Shown here: positions 17,857 through 26,593 of the stretch, in pieces
How the letters are laid out: each line of letters begins with the position of its first letter
How positions within the stretch are numbered: position 1 is the first letter of the stretch
DNA from: Alkalihalobacillus sp. BA299
GTDB taxonomy: Bacteria; Bacillota; Bacilli; Bacillales; Bacillaceae_F
NCBI RefSeq assembly: GCF_017745675.1
Contig: NZ_JAFLJM010000001.1
Span: forward strand, 430,797-494,796
DNA: 64,000 bases
Direction: 5' to 3'
Program-made: the position numbers and the translations under genes
The notes under the pieces: generated by a model
Database searches by the model: none
What the model was told of the DNA's origin: nothing
Seen by the model: only the letters and a program-made list of their open reading frames with translations

Positions 17857-18777
17857 TCACTGAACTTTAGTCGATCCTGTGGTTATTTCAGGTATTTCTT
17901 CCCGTCTCTTTCCAAAACTATTGACAATAAGAACGCCAGAAAAAGCAATAATTCCACCAATTAATGCAAGGGTTGGCGGCCACTCTTGTAGCCAAATCCA
18001 AGCGACAAGTATAGCAATGGCTGGTTCAAGATACATCATACTCGCAACAGAACTAGCTTTACCAATAGAGAGTGCAACAGCCCAAGTGACATAAGCGATC
18101 GCGGCAGGAAAAATCCCCACATACAAAGCTGACAAATGCGCTTCAACGGAAGCGTTTTGAAGGGATGTTAATAATCCTGGTGAAAAAAATAAAAATGGAA
18201 GTGTGCCTGCACATGTAAAATAAGCTGTTAATTCAATTGGATGGTAACGAGATAACAGTTGTTTTTGAAGGACAAAAAACACGGACACGGCGATTGCTGA
18301 AATTAATACGAAAACGGCTCCCTTAGATAATGTTAGAGCTGGACCAGCAGACCCTAATGCAATACATATAATCCCCGTAAAACCAACCATCAGTCCAACC
18401 CACCCCATTATACTTATGCGTTCTTTTAAAATGAAAAGAGCAATGAGTGCTGTAAAAATAGGTGCTGCACCAATCAACATTCCTGCTGTGCCTGCGGTTA
18501 TGGTTTCCATCCCAAATGTTACACCGATATGGTAAATACTAATTCCTATCCAGCCAAGAACTACAATTTTAATAAGATCTGCTTTTTTAGGTAAACTGAA
18601 TTTCACTCCAGGCCACAGAGCTAACAGTATAAAAAAGAACGCTGATGCGATTAAATAGCGGACTAAAATCAAATGTCCTGGTTCATACCCACCTTGCAAG
18701 CTCGCACGGATAGCAGCAAAAGTTGAACCCCATATTAGAATTGTAAATAATGCCAGTAAAAAAGCCTTCATGTTCAT
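17857..18777 (-). CDS. EamA-family (DMT) transporter
   Basis: 306 aa with ten hydrophobic helices in two EamA repeats; the start FTILIWGSTFAAIRASL and the repeat-end LKERISIMGWVGLMVGFTGI and LQEWPPTLALIGGIIAFSGV are typical of drug/metabolite exporters such as YdcZ/YcxC/YdeK. Start ATG 18777, nine bases after AAGGAG. It is divergent from a MocR-type regulator (a remnant here), the same pairing as ycxC-ycxD and ydeK-ydeL in B. subtilis, which suggests that the regulator once controlled this exporter. Substrate unknown. Confidence 0.9.
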   Translation of the reverse strand: MNMKAFLLALFTILIWGSTFAAIRASLQGGYEPGHLILVRYLIASAFFFILLALWPGVKFSLPKKADLIKIVVLGWIGISIYHIGVTFGMETITAGTAGMLIGAAPIFTALIALFILKERISIMGWVGLMVGFTGIICIALGSAGPALTLSKGAVFVLISAIAVSVFFVLQKQLLSRYHPIELTAYFTCAGTLPFLFFSPGLLTSLQNASVEAHLSALYVGIFPAAIAYVTWAVALSIGKASSVASMMYLEPAIAILVAWIWLQEWPPTLALIGGIIAFSGVLIVNSFGKRREEIPEITTGSTKVQ

Positions 18778-18929
18778 TTAAAATCACTCCTTAAAACAGT
18801 ACAGTAACGAATAGGAAATCAAAAAGATTAACTTGAAAATAATGTAAAAAATATAGTCTGGTCGTTAAATAAATAAAAACCAACCAATTTGCTTATTTAC
18901 CAACGAACACTTCCTATTATATTTAGAGA

Positions 18930-20065
18930 TTGATACAATGTCTTCAACTAGTAAAAGATATTAATGAATTTGAAGCCAAAAATCAATACATCCAGCTTGG
19001 AAAAAGTGAATTATCACATGATCTGTTTCCGTTACGCGAGATGCAACAATTGATGGAAACGTGGCCGCACAAATAACACCACTTAGTTATGAAGAACCTA
19101 GGGGAAATGAGCGATTACGAATAGCCATTTGTCGCTATTTAGAAACAAAAGGAATCTATACTTCGCCTTCTTCCATTTTAATTGTGTCTGGTGCATTGCA
19201 AGCCTTACAGCTTATTTCAATTGGACTATTAAGAAAGGGATCGACTATTTTTCTAGAAAGACCTTCTTACTTATTTTCACTGTCCATGTTTCAATCAGCT
19301 GAGATGAAGCTGAGTGGACTACCTATGGATGATGCTGGTCTCATCCCAAATGAAATTTTTAAACTTAAACATCAGAAAGAAAGTGCCGTCTTGTATACTA
19401 TCCCAACATTTCACAATCCGACAGGTATATTAATGCGTGAAAAAAGACGCATAGAGCTCATGCGAATTTGTGAAAAAGAACAGATCCCGATCATTGAAGA
19501 TAACGTATATGGAGATTTGTGGATCGATATGCCACCACCTGCACCACTAAAAACACTGGACAAATACGGGAGTGTGTTGTACCTCGGGAGCTTATCAAAA
19601 ACATTAAGTCCAGGGTTGCGAATTGGTTGGATGGTAGGGCCCGAATCAGTGATTGAAAGACTTTCTGATTTAAAAATGCAAACCGATTATGGTTCGAGCT
19701 CATTATCTCAGAGGGTCGCTTTAGAGTGGTTTTCCAGTGGTTTATATGAAGAACATTTAAACAATGTAAGGGAACAGCTTAAAATCCGTAGAGAAGTTGC
19801 GATGCAAGCTCTTACAGATTACCTAAAAAGACTTGCTTCATGGTGTGAGCCAAAAGGTGGTTTCTTTATATGGGTAAAAGTTTCTAAACAGATGCAGAAC
19901 AAACATCTATTTGAAAGAGCTTTGGCTGAAGGAGTTCTTCTTAATCCAGGAAATATTTATGCTAAAGAAGCGTATCAATATCTTCGCTTGTCCTATGCGT
20001 TTGCCCCTATCGATGAGATTAAAGAAGGCATTTATCGACTAGGTAAAATCATTCAATCAATGTGA
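18930..20065 (+). pseudogene. MocR (GntR-aminotransferase) regulator, lost HTH and frameshifted
   Basis: Intact MocR proteins are about 450-480 aa with a GntR HTH (about 75 aa), a linker and an aminotransferase-like PLP domain. Here the HTH is absent. A fragment of the linker and domain start (KDINEFEAKNQ, GKSELSHDLFPLREMQQLME) reads in one frame to a stop at 19076. The PLP domain then continues one base out of register from about 19059 (VAAQITPLSYEEPRGNERLR) for 334 codons to 20065. PLP lysine motif LGSLSKTLSPGLRIGW and the IPTFHNPTG and EDNVYGDL motifs are intact. One deleted base near 19059 explains the break. The long frame could in theory start at GTG 19061 without a good binding site; I regard it as a decaying gene. 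Confidence 0.8.
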
Positions 20066-20250
20066 CGGTTTATATAAGGCAAAAAGTAACTGCACTATGA
20101 TATTACTTTTATTTTTCAATTAGTTAATATTATTTACCGTTTTAATACATCTTCTTAAATAAGAAAAAGATGCTTGTAAAAATTGTATAAACTACAATAT
20201 AAAGCTAAATCTATAAACAGAATCAAGAATGAGATAAAGGAGAATATATT

Positions 20251-20478
20251 GTGGAGCCAATTAAAGTAAATAACATGATTATCGATGAAGGATTTGAAAT
20301 GGAAGAAGCGGTGACAGTATATATCACACACAATAATAAAGACTACAGCATTACGTTTAATAAAGCAGACCTTGAGCTAATCAATTCTTGGGTATTTGAA
20401 GAAGAAACATCTTTACCTGCGAACTTACCAGACAATATTATTGATTCAATAAGAGAAGATATTAAAAAAAGAATCTAG
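20251..20478 (+). CDS. 75-aa hypothetical protein
   Basis: GTG start with AAAGGAGAATATATT directly upstream. Acidic, soluble, no membrane span or signal. Sequence features: a beta-hairpin-like VTVYITHNNKDYSITF, an amphipathic segment KADLELINSWVFEEET and a C-terminal helix NIIDSIREDIKKRI. I do not recognise a family. It lies between the MocR remnant and further gene stubs and has no obvious partner. Confidence 0.65.
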   Translation: MEPIKVNNMIIDEGFEMEEAVTVYITHNNKDYSITFNKADLELINSWVFEEETSLPANLPDNIIDSIREDIKKRI

Positions 20479-20514
20479 CTTCTTGTCTTAGTACGTTTTA
20501 TCAAATATGGATAA

Positions 20515-20613
20515 ATGTTTGAAGATACCGTTTCTGTTGTTGATTTAGAAACTTTAGACGAAATAAATCGTATAGAAGTTGGGGCGCATCCTAAAGGAAT
20601 TTCTATTAACTAA
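20515..20613 (+). pseudogene. C-terminal stub of a YVTN beta-propeller protein
   Basis: Thirty-two codons ending DTVSVVDLETLDEINRI, EVGAHPKGISIN. This is one blade of a YVTN-type propeller (VxVIDxxTxxxxxxIxVGxxPxGIxIx). No upstream coding part or binding site remains. It is followed by a 15-bp hairpin (20614-20628 with 20637-20651) that lacks a T run. Confidence 0.55.
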
Positions 20614-20706
20614 TGAAAGGCTTAAGGTTTAATAAGACCTTAAGCCTTTCACTATATGACATAATTACTTTTATAGGAGATTTTTGGTTTTACGAAATCG
20701 TACGGT

Positions 20707-20793
20707 TTAAAAGGCTCCAGACCCTCCACTGCCTTCACCTGTACCTCCGGTTGAACTAGAACTACTGCTATCTAGGAAGCTTCCTGCTTTTTA
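20707..20793 (-). pseudogene. Gly/Ser-rich C-terminal stub (minus strand)
   Basis: Minus-strand frame with no start, reading AGSFLDSSSSSS then TGGTGEGSGGSGAF and a stop. This low-complexity tail resembles the C-termini of TPM/YgcG-type membrane proteins. It is only 27 codons between stops, so this is a tentative call. Confidence 0.3.
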
Positions 20794-20805
20794 AGTTTTG
20801 ACCTA

Positions 20806-20853
20806 TTGACAGTCTTTTTACAAACATGATATATTTATCTCGAATTAAAGATA
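20806..20853 (+). promoter_or_regulatory. SigA promoter with MhqR-like operator
   Basis: TTGACA (20806-20811), 18 bp, TATATT (20830-20835), directly followed by TATCTCGAATTAAAGATA (20836-20853). The latter matches the MhqR operator of B. subtilis (TATCTCGAATTCGAGATA) in nearly all positions and is palindromic. The downstream gene belongs to the family that MhqR controls. Confidence 0.8.
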
Positions 20854-20997
20854 CTTTAAACAAAGATAATTAAGGGTACCTTTTTTAAATAGCAACTACG
20901 TGTGATAGGGATGTGGTTGCAACGAGATGAAGTATCTGCAAACTAGTATTGGAATTAAAAATATCTCAACCATTCTATGGTTTTACTGGAGGATAAA

Positions 20998-21975
20998 ATG
21001 AACGAATTAAAAGGATTACATCACGTAACAGCAATAACGAGTAGTGTAGAAAAGAATTACGAGTTCTTCACGTATGTATTAGGAATGCGACTCGTTAAAA
21101 AAACGGTGAACCAAGATGATATACAAACGTATCATTTATTCTTTGCCGATGACAAAGGAAGTCCAGGGACAGATATGACATTTTTTGATTTTCCTGGAAT
21201 TCCAAAAGGCGTACACGGTACAAATGAAATTTCAAAAACATCATTTCGCGTACCAACCGATGCAGCTATAGAATATTGGGTCAATCGGTTTAACCGATTA
21301 GAAGTGAAGCATTTTGGTATTAAAGAACAGTTTGGTAAAAAGACATTGTCATTTGTTGATTTTGATGACCAGCAGTATCAATTGATTTCAGATGAAGGTA
21401 ACGAGGGAGTTGCTCCAGGAACACCTTGGCAAAAAGGACCAATTCCATTAGAGTATGCTATTACAGGTCTGGGCCCACTTTTTGTTCGAGTTGCCAATTT
21501 TGATTTTTTCAAAGAAATGCTTGAGAAAGTGTTATTGTTTGAAGAAATTGATCAAGAAGGGTCATTCCATTTATTTGAAGTTAGTGAAGGAGGAAACGGA
21601 GCACAAGTAATTGTAGAGCATAATACTGTACTTCCACAAGCACGCCAAGGCTTTGGTACTGTTCACCATGCGGCATTTCGAGTAGAAGACCGCTCTGTGT
21701 TAGAAGAGTGGGATCAACGCTTACAAGGTTATGGGTTTCAAACATCTGGATTTGTGGATCGCTTTTTCTTTGGTTCCTTATATTCAAGAGTGGCTCCACA
21801 AATTTTATTTGAGTTTGCGACGGACGGTCCAGGATTTATGGGAGACGAGCCGTACGAAACATTAGGTGAAAAACTTTCGCTACCACCATTCTTAGAACCA
21901 AAACGAGAACAAATTGAACAATATGTTCGCCCGATTGACACTATTCGAAGTAATAAAGAATTTGTAAAAGAGTGA
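20998..21975 (+). CDS. Ring-cleaving dioxygenase, MhqA/MhqO/MhqE type (glyoxalase fold)
   Basis: 325 aa, two vicinal-oxygen-chelate modules. N-terminal GLHHVTAITSSVEKNYEFFT, LGMRLVKKTVNQDD and YHLFFADDKGSPGTDMTFFD are the hallmarks of Bacillus Mhq dioxygenases, which detoxify hydroquinones and catechols. Metal-ligand candidates are a His of GLHH, a His of GTVHHAAFRV and the Glu in LFEFATDGPGF. Start at ATG 20998, seven bases after TGGAGG; an in-frame GTG/ATG-type start seven codons upstream overlaps that site. The promoter carries an MhqR-like operator, so induction by quinones is expected. No mhqR gene lies in the window. Confidence 0.88.
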   Translation: MNELKGLHHVTAITSSVEKNYEFFTYVLGMRLVKKTVNQDDIQTYHLFFADDKGSPGTDMTFFDFPGIPKGVHGTNEISKTSFRVPTDAAIEYWVNRFNRLEVKHFGIKEQFGKKTLSFVDFDDQQYQLISDEGNEGVAPGTPWQKGPIPLEYAITGLGPLFVRVANFDFFKEMLEKVLLFEEIDQEGSFHLFEVSEGGNGAQVIVEHNTVLPQARQGFGTVHHAAFRVEDRSVLEEWDQRLQGYGFQTSGFVDRFFFGSLYSRVAPQILFEFATDGPGFMGDEPYETLGEKLSLPPFLEPKREQIEQYVRPIDTIRSNKEFVKE

Positions 21976-22111
21976 AAAGCACTGCCCATCGAAATATATT
22001 CGAATTTTGAATGAACTAAATGGTTCACTACTAGTAGAGATTATTTAAAAGAATATGTCTAACGAAATGAATTTCTCCCAATTAGTGAAGTATTACTTTC
22101 GATACGACAAT

Positions 22112-22148
22112 AAACACTAGGAAATGATTCTTTTCCTAGTGTTTTAAA
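22112..22148 (+). terminator. Hairpin after the dioxygenase gene
   Basis: 11-bp stem AAACACTAGGA / TCCTAGTGTTT (22112-22122, 22134-22144), then TAAATTT. The region 21976-22348 has nothing else convincing; a plus-strand frame without a start at about 22168-22335 resembles nothing I know. Confidence 0.6.
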
Positions 22149-22348
22149 TTTAGTTAAACAATGTCGTGTATACAATAAGGCTCTACAGTCCATGACCTAC
22201 TAAAAAGTTCTCTTTTTTATACATATAACGGAACGAGAGTCATCAAAAATATAACTGATGTTGAAAGTAAATCACTAATTGATCATATTTTATTCTTATT
22301 TCATAAAAGCTACCTTGATAATCTCCCAGGTTAAATTGAAACCGAAAG

Positions 22349-23551
22349 CTACTCCTTAATCATTTGGTAAAGCTGAAACATGTCGTTTTGAGAAAATATT
22401 TTCGGTACAGGATATAGTGGGTTCGCTTCTTTCAATGCACGTTCTATCATTACAGGTAAATCATTGTCTACAATTCCATTTATTTTTTTAGGGATGTTCA
22501 TGTCTTCATTCAGTTTTATTATAGCTGCTATAAACTTGTTTGCTTTTTCTTCAGTCGTATCCGATGGATTACCGATCTTTACTAAGTCAGCTAGTTCAGA
22601 TAGTGGTATGTGTACCGATTTACCGTAATACTTGAGGACATATGGTAAGATAATCGCATTGGCTAATCCATGAGGAGTTCCATAGAAGCCACCGAGAGTA
22701 TGTGCAATAGCATGTACATTACCAACATAGGCGCGGGTGAAAGCAAGTCCTGCTAAATAGGAAGCCTTTTGCATATTCATACGCGCCTGAATGTTTGATC
22801 CATTAACAAATGCTTCATATAGGTTTTCGAAAATCAATTGGATGGCAACTATACTGTACTGTCTAGTCTCTTTTGTATTACTTTTACCGATATACGCTTC
22901 AATTGCATGAGTCAATGCGTCCATACCAGTCGTTGCCGTAATAGGAGCTGGTAGCTTTTTTGTCAGTAATGGATCAAGAACCGCAACATCTGGAATAAGA
23001 ACAGTATCATTAATCGCATATTTTTCATGCGTCTTGCTGTTTGAGATAACGGCAGCAAGTGTCACTTCACTTCCTGTTCCAGAAGTCGTCGGGACCGCAA
23101 AAAGCGGCGGAATTTCTTTTCTAACTTTTAAAACACCCTTCATCTGGTCCAGGCTCTTATCAGGTCTAGCAACACGTGCCCCGACAGCTTTTGCGCAATC
23201 CATTGGCGACCCTCCACCAAATGCAATTATTCCTTCACATTGATTTTCTTGATATTTTTTTAATGCTTCCTCAATATTATCAATGGTTGGGTTCGGAACA
23301 GTATCGTCATACAAAACAAAGCTCACACCTACAGACTCTAATCCTTCAACTAAAGTATCCAACAGTCCAAGGGAAGTAATTCCTTTATCTGTAACAATTA
23401 AAACACTATTAATCTCTTTACTTTTGATTAGATAGGGGAGATGACTCAATACATTTTCTCCTTCTAATAACTTAGGCATACGCCAAGGTAGAAAATGAGC
23501 AACCCATTTTAAGAATCGTTGATATACTCTGCAATAAAGCTCGTTCAACAT
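22349..23551 (-). CDS. Iron-containing (group III) alcohol dehydrogenase
   Basis: 400 aa. NAD-binding EGIIAFGGGSPMDCAKAVGA (about 108-127), AVPTTSGTGSEVT, and the iron site: Asp in PDVAVLDP, His in GMDALTHAIEAY, and the two His of VHAIAHTLGGFYGTPHGLAN. It oxidises or reduces alcohols and aldehydes; the substrate is not predictable. An extra N-terminal stretch of about 25 residues (YQRFLKWVAHFLPWRMPKL) precedes the usual start, as in several Bacillus and Clostridium members. AAGGAGGTAAT precedes the ATG. Single gene, convergent with the dioxygenase. Confidence 0.93.
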   Translation of the reverse strand: MLNELYCRVYQRFLKWVAHFLPWRMPKLLEGENVLSHLPYLIKSKEINSVLIVTDKGITSLGLLDTLVEGLESVGVSFVLYDDTVPNPTIDNIEEALKKYQENQCEGIIAFGGGSPMDCAKAVGARVARPDKSLDQMKGVLKVRKEIPPLFAVPTTSGTGSEVTLAAVISNSKTHEKYAINDTVLIPDVAVLDPLLTKKLPAPITATTGMDALTHAIEAYIGKSNTKETRQYSIVAIQLIFENLYEAFVNGSNIQARMNMQKASYLAGLAFTRAYVGNVHAIAHTLGGFYGTPHGLANAIILPYVLKYYGKSVHIPLSELADLVKIGNPSDTTEEKANKFIAAIIKLNEDMNIPKKINGIVDNDLPVMIERALKEANPLYPVPKIFSQNDMFQLYQMIKE

Positions 23552-23915
23552 ATTACCTCCTTGTCTACGGAAAGCAAGAAAATGATTAGCACCTTAGTAA
23601 ATTAAATTAGTGAATTAATCATACATTTACTAGATTATTATTACTAAAAAATCATCAAAAGACCAAAAATGTGAGCAAACCAACGAATGCACAAATAAGA
23701 ATTTCTCCTAAAAGATGTAATATCCTTTTTATAGTACTCTATTAAAAACTACTTGATTTCAGGAACAGGTCAAAACGGTTATGAATAGAGAAGCACCCTC
23801 CCAATATTCTCGAGCAACAAAAATGCTGTTCCGTATGAAGGAGAAACCTTCAGTTAATTCTCTTTAGATACAATTAATTACAAATAGGTACATTTTGAGT
23901 TGCTTATTTTTTGAG

Positions 23916-23944
23916 ATGGCATTTTGTTTCACTTTTGTTAAAAT
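23916..23944 (+). promoter_or_regulatory. Candidate extended -10 promoter of the nitroreductase gene
   Basis: ATGGCA (23916-23921), 17 bp, TGT-TAAAAT (-10 at 23939-23944), 55 bp before the start. In the rest of 23552-23915 I see no gene; one 28-codon frame there lacks support. Confidence 0.45.
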
Positions 23945-23998
23945 GAAATATGAAATAAAATTTATATTTTACATAACAATAATGAAAAGGGTGTTTTC

Positions 23999-24646
23999 AT
24001 GGATTTTTTACAAGCAAAACAATTAATACAAGAAAGAAGAAGTGTTCGAAAATTTCAAGATAAATCAGTAGATATACAAGATATTATAGATATTATGGAC
24101 TGTGCCAGATATGCTCCTTCTGATACGAACTCACAAACATGGGAGTTTGTCGTCATTACAAATAAAGATAAAATTAAAAAAATCGAAGAGATGACGTGGG
24201 AGGCACTTCATATAAAGGCCGAGGAAGCGACGGAAAAGGGATTAGATAAGCCAGCAAAACTTCTCGTTCGTTCTTTCGGGCCTTATGCGACGGCATTCTC
24301 AGGTGCACCCGTCTTAATCATTTGTTTAGCAACTCCTTACGAATCTAAATTCAAAGAAAAAATCTTTGATCCAATTGGATTTGTAGAAGAGGATGTATGG
24401 GCAGAAGAAGGGATTAAAAGTAGTTGCTTAGCTGCGCAAAACCTAATGTTAGCGGCACACGCAAAAGGATTAGGTACATGCCCTATGACAGGACCTGTTT
24501 TACTAGCACAAGATAAGCTTCGTGAGTATTTAAACATAGAAACTCACAAAGAAATTAACATGGTCATTTCATTAGGGCATCCAACTGAGCAGCCGAAAAA
24601 AATGGCTCGAAAACCTGTAGATGACATCGTTACGATTGTTGAATAA
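23999..24646 (+). CDS. Nitroreductase-family FMN oxidoreductase
   Basis: 215 aa. The N-terminal FMN phosphate-binding RRSVRKFQD, ARYAPSDTNSQTWEFVVI (substrate/FMN loop), the helix region KSSCLAAQNLMLAAHAKGLG and terminal ISLGHPTEQPKKMARKPVDD are all typical. The enzyme transfers hydride from NAD(P)H to nitro compounds, quinones or related acceptors as a flavin homodimer. GAAAAGGG lies nine bases before the ATG. It is monocistronic with a clear terminator. With the nearby Mhq-type dioxygenase it could belong to electrophile defence, though that is inference. Confidence 0.9.
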   Translation: MDFLQAKQLIQERRSVRKFQDKSVDIQDIIDIMDCARYAPSDTNSQTWEFVVITNKDKIKKIEEMTWEALHIKAEEATEKGLDKPAKLLVRSFGPYATAFSGAPVLIICLATPYESKFKEKIFDPIGFVEEDVWAEEGIKSSCLAAQNLMLAAHAKGLGTCPMTGPVLLAQDKLREYLNIETHKEINMVISLGHPTEQPKKMARKPVDDIVTIVE

Positions 24647-24730
24647 AGCTAGTTATTGTGGCTCAGCAATACATTTGAAATGGAAAAAGATTTTGTAATT
24701 AAAAATCTAATATTCATCTAAATGGGCGTA

Positions 24731-24757
24731 AGAGCTGCTTCGGCAGCTCTTTTTGTT
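24731..24757 (+). terminator. Terminator after the nitroreductase gene
   Basis: AGAGCTGC / GCAGCTCT stem with a stable TTCG tetraloop (24731-24750) followed by T5-G-T6. Confidence 0.95.
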
Positions 24758-24790
24758 TTTTTACAGATGACCTATCAATTTTTAATTCAG

Positions 24791-24820
24791 AAAATTTTAT
24801 ACCAGTCAGTATAAAATTTT
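24791..24820. promoter_or_regulatory. 12-bp-arm palindrome, candidate operator of the valine operon
   Basis: AAAATTTTATAC (24791-24802), centre CAGTCA, GTATAAAATTTT (24809-24820), perfect arms. The inner part, read on the minus strand as ATACTGACTGGTAT, resembles the TetR-like sites at 6961 and 31039. It lies about 230 bp before mmsA; 24821-25046 shows no gene and no clear promoter. Confidence 0.45.
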
Positions 24821-25046
24821 AAAGAAAGAAAGAGGGATTACCTTTTATGAATAGAAATTAATTAAAGGGTAGTTAATTTAGAAATATTTTTCATCAATAT
24901 CATTTAATAATTGTAGCAGCTAAGTCACAATATGCTACGAAGAAAACAACTTTGGCCTAAGTAGAATCAGGCTGATTTTAATACGTATTGGATACTGTGA
25001 AATTCAATTTGAAGAGAAACCCTTTAAAAGTGAAAGGAGTTTGTTT

Positions 25047-26504
25047 ATGGTCAATCATACCGAAGTAAAAATACTTAAAAACTTTATAAATGGTGAGTGG
25101 GTCGAAGCAAAAACCAATCAAGTGGAAGAAGTTTTTAATCCAGCAACAGGGGAAGTGATAGCGAACGTTCCGATCTCTACATATGAAGATTTAGATCAAG
25201 CGGCTAAAATTGCGAAAAAAGCTTTCAAAGAGTGGAAAAACGTTCCTGTTCCTAAAAGAGCACGTATCTTATTTCGCTATCAACAGCTTCTCATTGAACA
25301 TTGGGAAGAACTTGCTCAGCTCATAACAGCAGAAAATGGTAAAAGCTATGATGATGCTTACGGAGAGGTGCAGCGCGGGATTGAGTGTGTTGAATTTGCT
25401 GCAGGCGTTCCGACGTTAATGATGGGCGAACAACTTCCTGACATTGCAAGTGGAATCGAATCGGGAATGTACCGTTATCCAGTTGGGGTTGTCGGTGGGA
25501 TCACTCCTTTCAATTTTCCGATGATGGTTCCTTGTTGGATGTTCCCGTTAGCTGTTGCATGTGGAAATACGTTCATACTAAAGCCTTCCGAACGAACTCC
25601 TCTATTAGCAAACCGCTTAGCTGAATTATTTAAAGAAGCAGGACTACCTAATGGGGTACTAAATGTAGTACATGGTGCTCATGATGTCGTCAATGGGATT
25701 TTAAATCACAAGGATATTAAAGCGGTTTCATTTGTCGGTTCACAGCCTGTAGCCGAATATGTTTATAAAACAGCCGCTGCCAATGGAAAGCGTGTGCAAG
25801 CATTAGCTGGAGCGAAAAATCATTCAATCGTTATGCCTGATGCGGATTTAGATCTTGCGGTTACTAATATTATTGGTGCAGCATTTGGTTCTGCTGGAGA
25901 ACGTTGTATGGCTTGTGCGGTAGTTGTTGCGGTTGGAGATGTTGCCGACGAACTGATTGTTCGTTTGAAGCAGGCAGCCGATGATATTAAAATCGGCAAT
26001 GGCAATGACCAAGAGGTAACGCTTGGTCCTGTCATCCGTGATTCACATCGTAATCGAACGATCCAATATATTGAGCACGGTGAAAAAGAAGGAGCAGCGT
26101 TAATTCGAGATGGTCGACAAGATAAAGTTAGTGAGGATGGGTACTTCGTAGGCCCAACGATTTTCGATCACGTCAACCCAGATATGAAAATTTGGCAAGA
26201 TGAAATTTTTGCACCAGTTCTATCTGTCGTTCGGGTAAAAGATCTAGATGAAGCAATTGAAATCGCAAATCAATCTGAATTTGCAAATGGTGCTTGTTTA
26301 TATACCGATAGTTCGAAAGCGATCCGCACCTTCCGTGAAGACATCGATGCTGGGATGCTCGGCGTTAACTTAGGGGTCCCTGCGCCAATGGCATTTTTCC
26401 CGTTTTCAGGTTATAAAAATTCGTTCTATGGCGACCTCCACGCGAATGGAAAAGATGGAGTTGCGTTTTATACCCGTAAGAAAATGCTAACAGCTCGATA
26501 CTAA
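25047..26504 (+). CDS. mmsA: Methylmalonate-semialdehyde dehydrogenase (CoA-acylating)
   Basis: 485 aa, aldehyde dehydrogenase fold that converts (methyl)malonate semialdehyde, CoA and NAD+ to propionyl- or acetyl-CoA and CO2. Diagnostic segments: [37 protein letters not shown], the catalytic Cys287 in [12 protein letters not shown] and [18 protein letters not shown] near the C-terminus. Catalytic Cys number equals that of B. subtilis IolA, but the neighbours are not inositol genes: a 3-hydroxyisobutyryl-CoA hydrolase and an Fe-alcohol dehydrogenase follow, pointing to valine breakdown. Start at ATG 25047, seven bases after AAAGGAG; TTG 25041 is an alternative. Confidence 0.93.
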   Translation: MVNHTEVKILKNFINGEWVEAKTNQVEEVFNPATGEVIANVPISTYEDLDQAAKIAKKAFKEWKNVPVPKRARILFRYQQLLIEHWEELAQLITAENGKSYDDAYGEVQRGIECVEFAAGVPTLMMGEQLPDIASGIESGMYRYPVGVVGGITPFNFPMMVPCWMFPLAVACGNTFILKPSERTPLLANRLAELFKEAGLPNGVLNVVHGAHDVVNGILNHKDIKAVSFVGSQPVAEYVYKTAAANGKRVQALAGAKNHSIVMPDADLDLAVTNIIGAAFGSAGERCMACAVVVAVGDVADELIVRLKQAADDIKIGNGNDQEVTLGPVIRDSHRNRTIQYIEHGEKEGAALIRDGRQDKVSEDGYFVGPTIFDHVNPDMKIWQDEIFAPVLSVVRVKDLDEAIEIANQSEFANGACLYTDSSKAIRTFREDIDAGMLGVNLGVPAPMAFFPFSGYKNSFYGDLHANGKDGVAFYTRKKMLTARY

Positions 26505-26512
26505 ACAACAGG

Positions 26513-26564
26513 TAGAAGAAGGGAAAGTGAAGGCTATACGCTGTAAATAACCTCCCTTCTTCTA
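26513..26564 (+). other. Intercistronic hairpin
   Basis: 12-bp perfect stem TAGAAGAAGGGA / TCCCTTCTTCTA (26513-26524 and 26553-26564) with a 28-nt loop and no T run, between mmsA and the next gene. It could stabilise the upstream mRNA or act as a weak attenuator. Confidence 0.5.
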
Positions 26565-26593
26565 TCAAAAAGATGATAGAGGAGATTATATTT

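Noticed and set aside
22168..22335. Plus-strand frame of about 55 codons ending in LFHKSYLDNLPG
   Set aside because: No start codon, no RBS and no recognisable motif in AT-rich spacer DNA.
23780..23866. 28-codon frame starting MNREAPSQYSRATK
   Set aside because: No Shine-Dalgarno site, no promoter or conservation signal; too short to support.
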